NCBI GenBank assembly: GCA_020073365.1
Contig: JAIQFL010000075.1
Span: 1-38,270, forward strand
Direction: 5' to 3'
DNA: 38,270 nt
Source: Terriglobia bacterium
GTDB taxonomy: Bacteria > Acidobacteriota > Terriglobia > Bryobacterales > Bryobacteraceae
The notes under the pieces were generated by a model, which worked only from the letters and a program-made list of their open reading frames with translations, did no database searches and was not told the DNA's origin. Positions within the stretch are counted from its first letter, which is position 1. Every line of letters begins with the position of its first letter. A program made the translations under genes and the position numbers. Of the stretch, positions 1-8,984 are shown piece after piece.

Positions 1-206
1 CCCAGCGGGACCGGATCGCTCAGGACCGGAATGGCCAGGAATGCCTGACGAAGAGCGTCACTCTCCAGCCCGGGCCGTAAGCCCTGGAGCACCTCCTGGA
101 CGATTGGACCGCACGTGACAAAGCGTAGGAGGTCTTCCTCGCTCAGCGTGGTTCCGCGCCGGCCGGCGAGCAACTCAATCCAGACAGAGGTGTCCACCAG
201 AATCAT
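1..206 (-). CDS. vapC: VapC-type PIN-domain toxin (partial, 3' end beyond window)
   Basis: Reading the minus strand from the ATG at 206 gives a protein beginning MILVDTSVWIELLAGRR, the classic first acidic motif (D5) of PIN-domain ribonuclease toxins, followed by the segment around IVQEVLQG, which holds the usual conserved Glu. About 68 residues are visible before the window ends; VapC proteins are normally 125-140 residues, so roughly half is missing. The start codon overlaps the antitoxin stop as ATGA, so the two are translationally coupled. In this family the toxin is a metal-dependent RNase, neutralised by the upstream antitoxin. RNA target cannot be told from sequence. Confidence 0.88.
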   Translation of the reverse strand, partial: MILVDTSVWIELLAGRRGTTLSEEDLLRFVTCGPIVQEVLQGLRPGLESDALRQAFLAIPVLSDPVPL

Positions 207-436
207 TTGCTTCGCCGGCGTCGGGTGGTCTTCCGCCGCGGCCGATCCTCGCGCATGGCTGCCAGGTCGCCGGCCCAAAGGGCTTTGCCGAAAAACCGGG
301 GAATGCTCTGGACCTTCTTCAAGCGGATGACTTCCTCGAGAGCGGTATTCACCGCGGAAGAGTAGGTCTTAGCTCCCAACACACGCGTCGCCTGTTCGAG
401 CAGATCCTCATTTAACACAAGATTTGTGCGCCGCAT
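203..436 (-). CDS. vapB: VapB-type ribbon-helix-helix antitoxin
   Basis: A 77-residue protein starting MRRTNLVLNEDLLEQATRVL, matching the VapB/DUF2191-type antitoxins: a short N-terminal beta strand (TNLVLNE) then two helices forming a ribbon-helix-helix DNA-binding fold (residues about 3-42). The C-terminal part (about 45-77) is basic and contains the FFGKALWAGDL segment expected to bind the PIN toxin's active site. It is the first gene of a two-gene unit with the toxin at 206, joined by an ATGA overlap. Families of this type repress their own promoter, which would lie just upstream of 436; I did not identify an operator. Confidence 0.85.
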   Translation of the reverse strand: MRRTNLVLNEDLLEQATRVLGAKTYSSAVNTALEEVIRLKKVQSIPRFFGKALWAGDLAAMREDRPRRKTTRRRRSK

Positions 437-916
437 GTGTATAGTGTAACGCGATTAGGCGTGATGTTGGCTCCTGTGCGCCCGACAAAAAGACTGTAGG
501 TTAACAGAATTAATGAAAACTCTCGCCACAGTTCTTGAGAAAACTCGCCGCGATTAATGAAAAGATCCTACTTGGTGCGCTTTGCGGCTCGTGGTTGGGG
601 GCAAAGCACCGGTTTGGCACTGCCCGCTTAATCCGGGGTGCCGATCGTACTCCCGGTCCGAGTGCCGGCTGCCGCGAACGTAAACGCTACGCCGTTACTC
701 ACGGTTAATCCGAACAAACTTCCCACGAACCGACTTCGGGATCGCGTTCTGCTGCCAAATTCGCGGGCCGCGCGTTAAATCTCCTCCGAATCCTCAGCTC
801 TATTTCGCAACCATTGGCGGGTTGATTCCTGGACCGGCGTTCCGGGATAGCCCGGCAGTGCGCACCATGAGACGCCCGGCAAGTAGTAAGATCGTGGGAT
901 AGCACGGGACCAAACG
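437..916. other. Intergenic region between vapB and the kinase gene
   Basis: This 480 bp region separates two divergently transcribed units, so it should hold both promoters. The only regular structure I see is the 11-base word ATTAATGAAAA, present at 509-519 and 553-563. No convincing gene, tRNA or strong terminator is visible. Confidence 0.4.
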
Positions 917-3727
917 ATGGACTCCGAACGCTGGCGACAGATAGAGGAGCTGTTCCACGCTGCAGTCGCGCTAGAACCGGAGTCGCAGCAGACGTTCATC
1001 AACGATGCATGCGGCGCGGATGCCGAACTGCGGCGGGAACTGGAGTCGCTGCTAGCCCGGCGTGATCAGGCCGGGAGCTTTTTGGAAACCCACTCACCGG
1101 AAACGGAAACGCTCGATGGCGGCGGGGCGCTGGTCGGCCGGCAAGTCGGCCCGTATCGAATTGTCGCGCCGCTCGGCGCCGGCGGGATGGGTGAGGTGTA
1201 CCGGGCGCACGATAGCAAGCTCGGCCGGGAGGTCGCTCTGAAAACCCTGCCGGCCGCATTTGCGCGCGATCCCGAACGGCTGGCGCGCTTCCGCCGCGAG
1301 GCGCGCACGCTGGGATCCCTGAACCATCCCAACATCGCCATGATCTACGGGCTGGAGGAATCCGGCGGGATGACTTGCCTGGTGTTGGAGCTGGTGGAGG
1401 GCGAAACGCTGCGCGGTCCGCTGCCGGTCAAAAAGGCGCTGGATTACGCGCGCCAGATAGCGGAGGCGGTGGAAGCGGCGCACGAGAAGGGAATCATTCA
1501 TCGCGATCTGAAGCCAGGCAACGTCAAGGTCACGCCAGAAGGCAGAGTCAAGGTGCTTGATTTCGGCCTGGCAAAAGCTGTCTGGGGCGGCGACGATGCG
1601 GGCCACCTTTCCCCGACGACCACGCTCGATCACGGGGAGACTCTCCAGGGGCAGATTGTGGGGACTGCGCCATACATGAGCCCGGAGCAGGCGCGAGGCA
1701 AGAACGTCGATCAGCGCACCGATGTCTGGGCTTTTGCCTGCGTGCTGTACGAGTTACTCACGGGCAAGCGGGCGTTTCCAGGCGCAACTCTGGCAGAGAC
1801 GCTTGCAGCGGTTCTGGAACGTGAGCCGGACTGGAGCGCGCTTCCGCCCAAAACGCCGGCGAAGATCCGGCGGCTGCTGCGGCACTGTCTCGAAAAGGAT
1901 GCGGCTCGGCGTCTGCCGGGCATTAGAACCGCCCGCGAGGAGATCGGCAATGTACAACGTGGGTTCAGCCGCTGGCATCTCGCCACTGTTACCGCTGCCG
2001 GCGCCGCGATTCTCGCGGCCGGCGCCGCCATCTATCTGCGCAGTCCAAGCCACACGATCGCACGCTCCGAATGGGTCCAACTCACTAACTTTCCGGATTC
2101 GGTCGGGCAACCCGCCTTATCTCCGGACGGAAGAATGGTCACGTTCGTTCGCAGCCTAGAAACGTTCGCAGCGCCCGGAGAGATCTATGTCAAGGCTCTT
2201 CCCGACGGCGATCCAGTGCAACTGACGCGCGATCACTTAAGCAAGATGAGTCCTATGTTTTCACCCGATGGCGCGAGGATTGCCTATACGGTCGTCACGG
2301 TCGAAGACGACGTCTATGATACCTGGGTCTTGCCATTGGTGGGTGGCCAGGCACGCCCGTGGCTTGCCAATGCGTCCGGTTTGGTCTGGCTGACCGCGCA
2401 GCGTCTTATGTTTTCCGAGATCAAGCGGGACATCCATATGGGAGTCGTTACCGCCGATGAGAGCCGCGGGAATACGCGGGACGTTTACCTGCCCGCGGGC
2501 CGGCGCGGGATGGCGCACCGGTCCTTTCCGTCGCCCGATCGCAAGTGGGCGCTGGTCGCTGAAAGGGACCGGGGCCATTGGCTCCCCTGCCGGCTCGTGC
2601 CGATCGACGGGAGTTCCAGCGGCCGCCAAGTGGGTCCACAGGGAAGCGTGTGCATGTCTGCGGGGTGGTCACCCGATGGGAAATGGATGTATCTCAGCTC
2701 CACCGCGGGCGGGACATGGCACATCTGGCGCCAGGGTTTCCCGGATGGCCGGGAGGAGCAACTTACTTCGGGCCCCACTGAGGAAGAAGGCATCGCGATA
2801 GCGCCGGACGGCCGTTCTCTGATTACCGCTGTCGCTCTGCGCCAGAGTGTGGTTTTCGTGCATGGTCCCGCAGGCGACCGTCCGATCTCGCTCGAGGGCT
2901 ACAGCTACGACCCGAAAATCACTCCCGACGGAAAAAAGCTCTGCTATCGGGTTTTGAAAGGCGCGATGCCCTACGCCGACCCCGGCGAGCTACGAATCGT
3001 GGATCTGGATTCCGGGCGCGACGAACCCTTGCTGCCGGCTTTACGGGTCTTTGGACAATTAGCCTACGACATTTCTCCCAACGGCAAGCAGGTGGTGGCC
3101 GCCGCCCGCGATCGCGACGGCAAGAGCCGCTTGTGGCTTGCCGCGCTTGACCGGCAATCACCCCCGCGCGAAATCCCTAATGTTCAAGGCGACCTGCCCC
3201 ACTTCGGTCCGGACGGTGAAATCTTCTTCCGCTTCATAGAAACGCCCTCGCTCGCATTCGTCTACCGCGTCCGCCCGGATGGAACGCAACTACAGAAGAT
3301 GCTGGAGCAGCCAGTAGCGGCGCTGCGCGGCGTTTCGCCGGATGGCCAATGGTTCGTGGCTCGGATACAGACCGAAACGGAATCGCAGCAAGTGGCTTTT
3401 CCGATTCGCGGCGGGCCGCCGGTTCGCATCAGCACGGGGGGCCCCTGGTACTGGAATTGGTCCGCCGACCAGAAGTTGCTCTATCTTTCGGTGTCGGGAG
3501 CCCAGATGAGCGCGTTAACCGGGCGAACGTACGTCATTCCGCTGCCGCCCGGCCGGGCGTTGCCGGCGATCCCGGAGGGAGGATTCCACGGAAGTGACGA
3601 TCTCGCCAAACTGCCCGGTGTACGGATCATAGATACTTTCGACGTTGTGCCCGGGCAGGCGCCCGGCGTGTACGCATTCTCGCGCGGCACCGTACAGCGG
3701 AATCTCTACCGCATCCCGTTGCAATAG
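917..3727 (+). CDS. Membrane Ser/Thr protein kinase with C-terminal beta-propeller
   Basis: A 936-residue Hanks-type kinase. Residues 1-75 are a helical leader typical of acidobacterial kinases. The kinase domain (about 80-345) has the glycine loop GAGGMGEV (87-94), ATP-binding Lys109 in VALK, catalytic HRDLKPGN (195-202), DFG (215-217) and the activation-loop end GTAPYMSPEQ. One membrane segment lies at about 353-375. The remaining 560 residues carry repeated SPDG/TPDGK-type blades of a TolB/PD40-like propeller, presumably the extracytoplasmic sensor. All catalytic residues are present, so it should be active. Kinases of this design are often encoded near the ECF sigma type found here at 4814, which suggests but does not prove one signalling unit. 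Confidence 0.93.
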   Translation: MDSERWRQIEELFHAAVALEPESQQTFINDACGADAELRRELESLLARRDQAGSFLETHSPETETLDGGGALVGRQVGPYRIVAPLGAGGMGEVYRAHDSKLGREVALKTLPAAFARDPERLARFRREARTLGSLNHPNIAMIYGLEESGGMTCLVLELVEGETLRGPLPVKKALDYARQIAEAVEAAHEKGIIHRDLKPGNVKVTPEGRVKVLDFGLAKAVWGGDDAGHLSPTTTLDHGETLQGQIVGTAPYMSPEQARGKNVDQRTDVWAFACVLYELLTGKRAFPGATLAETLAAVLEREPDWSALPPKTPAKIRRLLRHCLEKDAARRLPGIRTAREEIGNVQRGFSRWHLATVTAAGAAILAAGAAIYLRSPSHTIARSEWVQLTNFPDSVGQPALSPDGRMVTFVRSLETFAAPGEIYVKALPDGDPVQLTRDHLSKMSPMFSPDGARIAYTVVTVEDDVYDTWVLPLVGGQARPWLANASGLVWLTAQRLMFSEIKRDIHMGVVTADESRGNTRDVYLPAGRRGMAHRSFPSPDRKWALVAERDRGHWLPCRLVPIDGSSSGRQVGPQGSVCMSAGWSPDGKWMYLSSTAGGTWHIWRQGFPDGREEQLTSGPTEEEGIAIAPDGRSLITAVALRQSVVFVHGPAGDRPISLEGYSYDPKITPDGKKLCYRVLKGAMPYADPGELRIVDLDSGRDEPLLPALRVFGQLAYDISPNGKQVVAAARDRDGKSRLWLAALDRQSPPREIPNVQGDLPHFGPDGEIFFRFIETPSLAFVYRVRPDGTQLQKMLEQPVAALRGVSPDGQWFVARIQTETESQQVAFPIRGGPPVRISTGGPWYWNWSADQKLLYLSVSGAQMSALTGRTYVIPLPPGRALPAIPEGGFHGSDDLAKLPGVRIIDTFDVVPGQAPGVYAFSRGTVQRNLYRIPLQ

Positions 3728-3740
3728 ACGTCAGCAACAT

Positions 3741-4703
3741 CTACGGTCTGGCGCCCACTGGAATCGTTACCACCGGTCCCGGCATCCAAGTAGCCACCAG
3801 TTGCAGGGTCGCGTTCCCGGCCACGGCATCGGCCGGTACCTGAAAATCGACCCAGTAGGTGCTCTTTTGCCCCGGCCATCCGACCTGGTCAATGGTGGGC
3901 AACTCCTGGCCATTAAATACGACGGTCACAGGTGCATTCACTCTCTGGAGCGGCGAACTGGAGAAGGTGATTGCGCCAGGCGGTTCGAGATTCGGCTTGA
4001 CTGGGCCCAGGCCCGTGGCGGTAAGGATCAGAGTCTCGCCAGGACGGGCTGGATTTGACGAGGTCACCGGCGAATAATCAATGTGAGTGACGGCGGGACC
4101 GTTCGCCGTGACCACCACGGCCGGACGCACCCGAGGGTACAAATAGAATCTCAATGTCATTTTTCCGCCGCCGAGAATGCGACGATTCGCCGGGTCTTCG
4201 GCAGTGGTTGCCTGTCGGGCCGGCGTGCTGGATTGCGTTCGATGTTCTCCGACAACACCGCTAAACCCCAGCCATCCTGACGTGATGGAGTGTCCAGCGA
4301 CTCCGCCGGCAAGACCGGCGTCCGTGATCACTCCCAGCACCGTGCCATCCGTTGCGAAGAAGGTCCAGTTGCAAAAATTCTCACCCCCCAGATCGAAATC
4401 CGCAATTGCCTGGCCTGGCTGCGGGGATTGCCGGAACGGCAGTGCGTATACGGGAGATGACGACAGACCTTTGACGGGCTTACCATTCACAGCCACAATG
4501 TCACCGATAGTGACCGATTCGACAAAGGCCTGATTCACCGAGTTGGTGGGCCCAGGGTCTTTCGCCAGTTTAGTCGCGTCAAAGACAGTCCCGCGATAAA
4601 TCACCATGTTTTCGACGTCAACCGTCAGGATAACGGGCTCGTCCTGCGTCTGTGCCAGCATGGCCGGGCAGATCAGGGACACGAGGAAAAAGATTCGTTT
4701 CAT
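3741..4703 (-). CDS. Secreted protein with Solibacter-type C-terminal domain (TIGR03437-like)
   Basis: I place the start at the ATG at 4703 because AGGAG lies six bases upstream and the product then begins with a clean signal peptide (MKRIFFLVSLICPAMLAQ). The mature protein is about 300 residues. The N-terminal part is not recognised but has a PDZ-like string (IGDIVAVNGKPVKGL). The C-terminal 115 residues (NPARPGETLILTATGLGP, then the conserved VNAPVTVVFNGQ-type segment) match the IPT/Ig-like domain common in Solibacter secreted proteins. It is probably extracellular or cell-surface bound; no enzymatic motif is seen. It converges with the kinase gene (13 bp gap) and diverges from the sigma gene, and so could share regulation with the latter. 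Confidence 0.82.
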   Translation of the reverse strand: MKRIFFLVSLICPAMLAQTQDEPVILTVDVENMVIYRGTVFDATKLAKDPGPTNSVNQAFVESVTIGDIVAVNGKPVKGLSSSPVYALPFRQSPQPGQAIADFDLGGENFCNWTFFATDGTVLGVITDAGLAGGVAGHSITSGWLGFSGVVGEHRTQSSTPARQATTAEDPANRRILGGGKMTLRFYLYPRVRPAVVVTANGPAVTHIDYSPVTSSNPARPGETLILTATGLGPVKPNLEPPGAITFSSSPLQRVNAPVTVVFNGQELPTIDQVGWPGQKSTYWVDFQVPADAVAGNATLQLVATWMPGPVVTIPVGARP

Positions 4704-4748
4704 GTTCAGCTCCTTCACGTTGAAGTAACAGCCCTCATCTCAATACCG

Positions 4749-4774
4749 TAAACCGTCGCCGAAAACCGTCACCG
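4749..4774. promoter_or_regulatory. Two tandem 13 bp repeats in the divergent promoter region
   Basis: TAAACCGTCGCCG (4749-4761) is followed directly by AAAACCGTCACCG (4762-4774), 10-11 of 13 bases shared, 40 bp before the sigma-factor start and about 45 bp before the secreted-protein start. The spacing is close to a helical turn and a quarter, and the position fits an operator or alternative-sigma binding site. This is inference from position and repetition only. Confidence 0.35.
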
Positions 4775-4813
4775 TCACAAAGATTTTTTTGTTGCTAAGA
4801 TCTAGAGATAATC

Positions 4814-5434
4814 GTGAACGCAGAGGAGCCGCTGGATATTACCGGAATGCTCGCAGCCTGGAGCCAGGGTGACGACAAGGCGCTGAAGGACGTCATGCCG
4901 CTGGTCTACAGCGATCTTCGCCTGATCGCGCGTAGGCACCTGGGACGGCTCCCCTCGCCGATCGTTCAGTCCGGCAGCCTGGCGCACGAGGCATACCTGA
5001 AGCTGGTTCAGGCGCGCGGAATTCGATGCAACAATCGGGCCCACTTCCTGGCTCTATGCTCCCAAATGATCCGCAGAATTCTGGTGGACCACGCACGCAA
5101 GGAAGGGTCTGCCAAGCACGGCGGACCTTTACGAGTGCCGCTCGACGAGGCTCTTCTGGGGAGTAGGGCGCGTGGGGTCGAGGTGGAAGCTTTGGATCAA
5201 GCTCTCGACTCGCTCGCCCAGGCGGATCCGCGGAAGGCCAGGGTTGTCGAGTTAAGGTTCTTTGGCGGGCTCAGCGTTGGAGAAATCGCTGAGGTCCTGG
5301 GGGTTTCCGAAGAAACGGTCACACGCGACTGGAGATTAGCTAAGACGTGGCTGTTCCGCGAGCTTACGCGAAGCGCTACGAGCGGTAGAGCCAACTTAAA
5401 GCGCCAGCCGCTGGATCGGGGGCCAACCATCTGA
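4814..5434 (+). CDS. ECF-type RNA polymerase sigma factor
   Basis: A 206-residue sigma factor starting at a GTG. Region 2 is seen at about residues 20-95 (LVYSDLRLIARRHL, then NNRAHFLALCSQMIRRILVDHAR, the DNA-melting region), and region 4 at about 125-190, with the helix-turn-helix in VVELRFFGGLSVGEIAEVLG followed by SEETVTRDWRLAKTWL. This is the ECF subgroup (Sigma70_ECF/TIGR02999-like) frequently encoded next to Ser/Thr kinases in Acidobacteria and Planctomycetes. There is no adjacent anti-sigma gene, which fits families thought to be controlled by a kinase. The C-terminal 20 residues after the HTH are unconserved. Confidence 0.9.
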   Translation: MNAEEPLDITGMLAAWSQGDDKALKDVMPLVYSDLRLIARRHLGRLPSPIVQSGSLAHEAYLKLVQARGIRCNNRAHFLALCSQMIRRILVDHARKEGSAKHGGPLRVPLDEALLGSRARGVEVEALDQALDSLAQADPRKARVVELRFFGGLSVGEIAEVLGVSEETVTRDWRLAKTWLFRELTRSATSGRANLKRQPLDRGPTI

Positions 5435-5535
5435 TCCCGCACAGGCTTCTGATCCGGCCGCCGATTGCTCCACGGTTGTCGCGAAGGGACGCCTATCCCT
5501 TCTTGGCCGCCCCTCTGGCGGTAAACCGTGCCACC

Positions 5536-6474
5536 TCATTCAGGCTCAATTCCGAGCTTGTCGTTAACAGCGCGACTCAGCCTCTGCTTGCATCCGAGGT
5601 AACGTTCGGTCGTTTGTATCGAAACGTGCCCGAGCAGGAACTGAATTTGGTCCAGTTCTCCGCTGGCAAGGTGGCATAATCGAGCGCACGTCCGTCGTAG
5701 GTCATGCGGCGCGAGTTTCTCGATTCCCGCGCGGTTGGCCGCTTCCTTCACGACCTCCCACAGGACCTTCGGCGTCATGCCGTCGCCCCACACGCTTCCG
5801 GACTTGTTGATCGAACGGAAGACAGTGCCTTCGGTAATTCCGGCAGCGGTGCTCCAGACGTCAACCGCGGCCTTGACCCATTGCGGGACCGGAACCGTCC
5901 GGATGTGTCCGGCCTTCCCCTTCAGGTCCGCGATCACCCAGTGCTCCTCGCGAAGCTGGATGGAGTCCATCGCCAAAGACAGAAGTTCGCCGCGCCGGAG
6001 GCCGCAACCGATTAGCATCGCCAGAATAGCGTGGTTCCGTTTTCCGCGTAGGGTGGCGGTGTCCGACTGCTCCAGCAGGTACTTGCCCTGGGCGGGGGTG
6101 AGCCAGTTGCCGACGCGGACGCCAAGACGCCGGACTCCTTTGACTCGGCGTATTCCCGGCCCCAGTTCCGGGCTCAGCAGTCCCGAGTCGCACGCCTCGT
6201 AGGCCACGCGTCGAACCGCCGCCAGGCGCAGATTGATGGTGTTGGGAGCATACCCTTTCTGCTCCAAGTAGATCCGATATCTCAGGACTACGGTGCGATT
6301 GAAAGCCAGGCGCGGCTCAGAGCAATACCACTCGACGAAGTCGTTTATGGCGTGGTCGTACGTTCGTTGGCCGCTTACGGAGGTGAGTGTATTGAGAACA
6401 GCAGATTTGGCTTGTTCGAGATCCGGCAGTGCAAGGACCCGCTTCGGCATTCTCTTCTTTCGAGATTTCGACAT
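5536..6474 (-). CDS. Tyrosine recombinase/phage-type integrase
   Basis: A 312-residue recombinase. I chose the ATG at 6474 (MSKSRKKRMPKR) because it has GGAG ten bases upstream; an in-frame start at 6549 would overlap the divergent antitoxin gene. The N-terminal SAM-like core-binding domain covers about residues 25-110 (YDHAINDFVEWYC through LRLAAVRRVAYEA). The catalytic domain has Arg in CGLRRGELL, Lys in LKGKAGHIRTVPV, HDLRRTCA, LLGHVSIQTTERYLG with the nucleophilic Tyr. All six catalytic positions appear intact. It is transcribed divergently from the toxin-antitoxin pair at 6548, so the three genes may be a small integrated cassette. I found no clear attachment site. Confidence 0.9.
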   Translation of the reverse strand: MSKSRKKRMPKRVLALPDLEQAKSAVLNTLTSVSGQRTYDHAINDFVEWYCSEPRLAFNRTVVLRYRIYLEQKGYAPNTINLRLAAVRRVAYEACDSGLLSPELGPGIRRVKGVRRLGVRVGNWLTPAQGKYLLEQSDTATLRGKRNHAILAMLIGCGLRRGELLSLAMDSIQLREEHWVIADLKGKAGHIRTVPVPQWVKAAVDVWSTAAGITEGTVFRSINKSGSVWGDGMTPKVLWEVVKEAANRAGIEKLAPHDLRRTCARLCHLASGELDQIQFLLGHVSIQTTERYLGCKQRLSRAVNDKLGIEPE

Positions 6475-6547
6475 GAGCGACGGACTCCTTCGACCGTCAC
6501 CCTTGTTATGGCGCCGCGAACGCGTAGAATGAAGAGAGGAGACGGTC

Positions 6548-6766
6548 ATGGACGTAACGCTGCCGGTGGATTTGACAAAACAGGTCGAACAGGAACTCGC
6601 TAGCGGCCACTATCGGAGCCGCGATGAACTGATCGAACAGGCGGTTCGGCACTTCTTCGACGAGCGCCAGCGTGGGCAACAACGGCTCGATGCGCTCCGC
6701 AGAATCGGCCAGGCTGTTGATCAAGCGGGCTTGTATGAGCGAGTGCTGATCCCCAGTCAGGAATGA
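6548..6766 (+). CDS. ParD/CopG-like ribbon-helix-helix antitoxin
   Basis: A 72-residue protein beginning MDVTLPVDLTKQVEQELASG. The N-terminal half is a ribbon-helix-helix of the ParD type (strand DVTLPVDL, helices through YRSRDELIEQAVRHFF). The C-terminal half (DERQRGQQRLDALRRIGQAV) is a charged helix that would embrace the toxin. It overlaps the next start as ATGA, indicating coupled translation with the PIN toxin. GAGGAGACGGTC lies just upstream and includes a good ribosome-binding site. Autoregulation is expected from the family but no operator was identified. Confidence 0.85.
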   Translation: MDVTLPVDLTKQVEQELASGHYRSRDELIEQAVRHFFDERQRGQQRLDALRRIGQAVDQAGLYERVLIPSQE

Positions 6767-7323
6767 CGGGCACACCGCTCCTCGTGGTCTTGGACGCCTG
6801 TGTCCTCGCCAACTTCTCTTTATGCGATACGCTCCTGCGCCTTGCGGAACCGCCCCGGCTCTTTGAGCCGAAATGGTCAGAGGAGATTATTCGAGAGACT
6901 ACCCGTACGTTGGAATTGAAACTTGGCTGGCCCAACTCTCTGACTGCTCATCTTGAAAAGGAGTTGCACGCCCACTTCAGCGAGGCCTGGATCAGCGGTT
7001 ACGAGTCGCTGATTCCGAGAATGACGAACGATGAAAAGGATCGCCACGTCGCAGCGGCCGCGGTGCATGGCGAAGCGTCGATCATTGTGACGCTCAATCT
7101 TCGCCACTTCAAACCAGAGCACCTGGCGCCGTGGGGCGTCCTCGCACAACATCCACAATCATTCCTAAGCGAAGTTTTCCGGCAGGAGCAAGCGCTGGTG
7201 ATGGCGAAACTCGAGCAACAGGCAGGCGACCGCGGCCGGAGCTTGGCTCAACTCCTAGATATTCTGAAGGGCACGGTGCCCGACTTCGTTGCCATCGTTT
7301 CGGCCGCAATCTCAAGAGAATAG
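6763..7323 (+). CDS. PIN-domain toxin partnered with the ParD-like antitoxin
   Basis: A 186-residue PIN-domain protein. The acidic motifs are visible in order: D in VVLDACVLANF (about residue 11), E in WSEEIIRET (about 40), D in NDEKDRHVAAAA (about 93) and the N of VTLNLRHF. It is longer than classic VapC proteins because of a C-terminal helical extension (about 130-186), which puts it with the larger PIN proteins that pair with RHH antitoxins. As a family member it should be a Mg-dependent RNase. It follows its antitoxin with a 4 bp overlap and is followed by 130 bp without a gene. Confidence 0.85.
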   Translation: MTGTPLLVVLDACVLANFSLCDTLLRLAEPPRLFEPKWSEEIIRETTRTLELKLGWPNSLTAHLEKELHAHFSEAWISGYESLIPRMTNDEKDRHVAAAAVHGEASIIVTLNLRHFKPEHLAPWGVLAQHPQSFLSEVFRQEQALVMAKLEQQAGDRGRSLAQLLDILKGTVPDFVAIVSAAISRE

Positions 7324-7456
7324 GGCTGATTCATTGCAGGGCGGCGGATAACTCCCTGAAAGTCGCGCAGCGTTTAGAAATCGTCTCCCGCTGGGCGGCC
7401 GCAAGCGCGATCCGCGCCGATTCTCCGCCCCTCCGCCCTCGCGATACCCTACACTC

Positions 7457-8941
7457 ATGGCCGGCATCCTGGTATTGGGAGCGCAACCCCTCTCCATCGA
7501 GGACGTGGCTCGCGTTGCGCGCGACAACGTAACTGTACGAATCTCGGGCGGCGCGCGCAGCCGCATCGCCAACGGACGCGCCCGCCTCGAGGAGCTGCTG
7601 GCGCGCGGCGAGCGCATCTACGGAGTGAACACGGGCATCGGCGCGAATGTGGGAATCTCGCTCGCACCCGAGCAGATGGAGCTGCTGCAGCACAACCTGG
7701 TCCGGCAGCTCGGCTGCGCGACGGGCGAGCCGCTGCCCCGCGACGTGGTCCGCGCCGCCACCCTGCTGCGCGTGGCTACCTTTGTGACGGGCGCATCGGC
7801 GGTGCGCAACGAACTGGTGGATGCGCTGGCTGCCCTGCTGAACCGCGGAGTCACTCCGGTGGTTCCACGGTATGGCTCGGTGGGCGCGAGCGGCGACCTG
7901 ATGCCCTCCGCCTACATCGCGCGCGTGCTGGTGGGAATGGGCGAGGCGGAGTTCCAGGGCCGCCGGATGGGCGCCGTCGAAGCGCTGGAGGCGGCCGGTC
8001 TCGCGCCCATCCGCTTCGCGCCCAAAGAGGCACTCGCATTGATCAACGGCACCACCGTCATGACCGCAGTGGCCTCCCTGGTTTGGCTCGACGCCTTCCG
8101 CGTGCTACGCGCGCTGCTGGCTGCCGTCGCGCTCTCCATCGAAGCCCTGCAGGCGCCGGACCTGCCGTTCCATCCCTGGGTGCACGAGCGCAAAGGCCAT
8201 CCGGGACAGATCGCCGTGGCGGCATACCTGCGCGAAATGCTGCAAGGTTCCGGCTACACCCAGCCATCCAGCGGGCAGACCTGCTACTCCCTGCGGTGCG
8301 TGCCGCAGGGCCTGGGGCCGGTGTGGGAGGCGCTCCAGGATTCGCGCGCGGTCATCGAGCGCGAGATCAATTCCGCCAACGATAACCCGCTCATCGATCC
8401 GGACACAGGGGCCATGTATAAGGCCGGCAACTTTTACGGCGGGCACATCGCGCGCCTGCTGGACACCTGGAAGATCGACTTCGCCTCCATGGCCAACTGG
8501 GGGAACGCGCTCATGGCGCTGCTGGTGGACGACCGCTTCAACGCCGGGTTGCCGGCCAACCTGACACCCCAGCCGGGTGTGAATTCCGGGTTCAAGGGCA
8601 TGCAGTTGAGCGTCACCAGCCTGACCTGCGCGGTGCGGCAGATGGCCGGCCCCAGTTCCATCCACTCATTGCCCACCGAGCAGTACAACCAGGATGTGGT
8701 CAGCCTCGGGATGCACGCGGCGGTGACCGCCATGGATGCTCTGGAATGCCTGCGCAACGAAACCGCCATGCTGCTTTTGGCGTCAGCCCAGGCAGTGGAC
8801 CTGCGGGGCGGACCGTCGCGACTCGGAAACGGGTCGCGCCGGGTGTACGCCAGCGTTCGGGAGGTGGCGCGGTTCCAGGACCAGGACCGCTCCATGGAAC
8901 CGGAACTCGCTGCGGTGGCCGCCAAAATCAAGGCTTTTTGA
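7457..8941 (+). CDS. Aromatic amino acid ammonia-lyase/aminomutase (MIO enzyme, HutH family)
   Basis: A 494-residue member of the histidine/phenylalanine/tyrosine ammonia-lyase family. The cofactor-forming Ala-Ser-Gly triad is at 144-146 within GSVGASGDLMPS, and the catalytic Tyr55 lies in YGVNTGIG. The central and C-terminal active-site segments (NGTTVMTAV, SANDNPLID, QYNQDVVSLGMH) are present and the length is normal. It is not in a histidine-utilisation (hut) cluster. At the position usually His in tyrosine lyases and Phe in phenylalanine lyases (second residue of the RQL triplet, Gln84) there is Gln, so the substrate cannot be assigned. Aromatic amino acid lyase or 2,3-aminomutase are both open. 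No strong ribosome-binding site precedes the ATG. Confidence 0.88.
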   Translation: MAGILVLGAQPLSIEDVARVARDNVTVRISGGARSRIANGRARLEELLARGERIYGVNTGIGANVGISLAPEQMELLQHNLVRQLGCATGEPLPRDVVRAATLLRVATFVTGASAVRNELVDALAALLNRGVTPVVPRYGSVGASGDLMPSAYIARVLVGMGEAEFQGRRMGAVEALEAAGLAPIRFAPKEALALINGTTVMTAVASLVWLDAFRVLRALLAAVALSIEALQAPDLPFHPWVHERKGHPGQIAVAAYLREMLQGSGYTQPSSGQTCYSLRCVPQGLGPVWEALQDSRAVIEREINSANDNPLIDPDTGAMYKAGNFYGGHIARLLDTWKIDFASMANWGNALMALLVDDRFNAGLPANLTPQPGVNSGFKGMQLSVTSLTCAVRQMAGPSSIHSLPTEQYNQDVVSLGMHAAVTAMDALECLRNETAMLLLASAQAVDLRGGPSRLGNGSRRVYASVREVARFQDQDRSMEPELAAVAAKIKAF

Positions 8942-8984
8942 CGGCAAACCTCACGAAACCGCCCGTGAGCCGTCCAACCCGACT

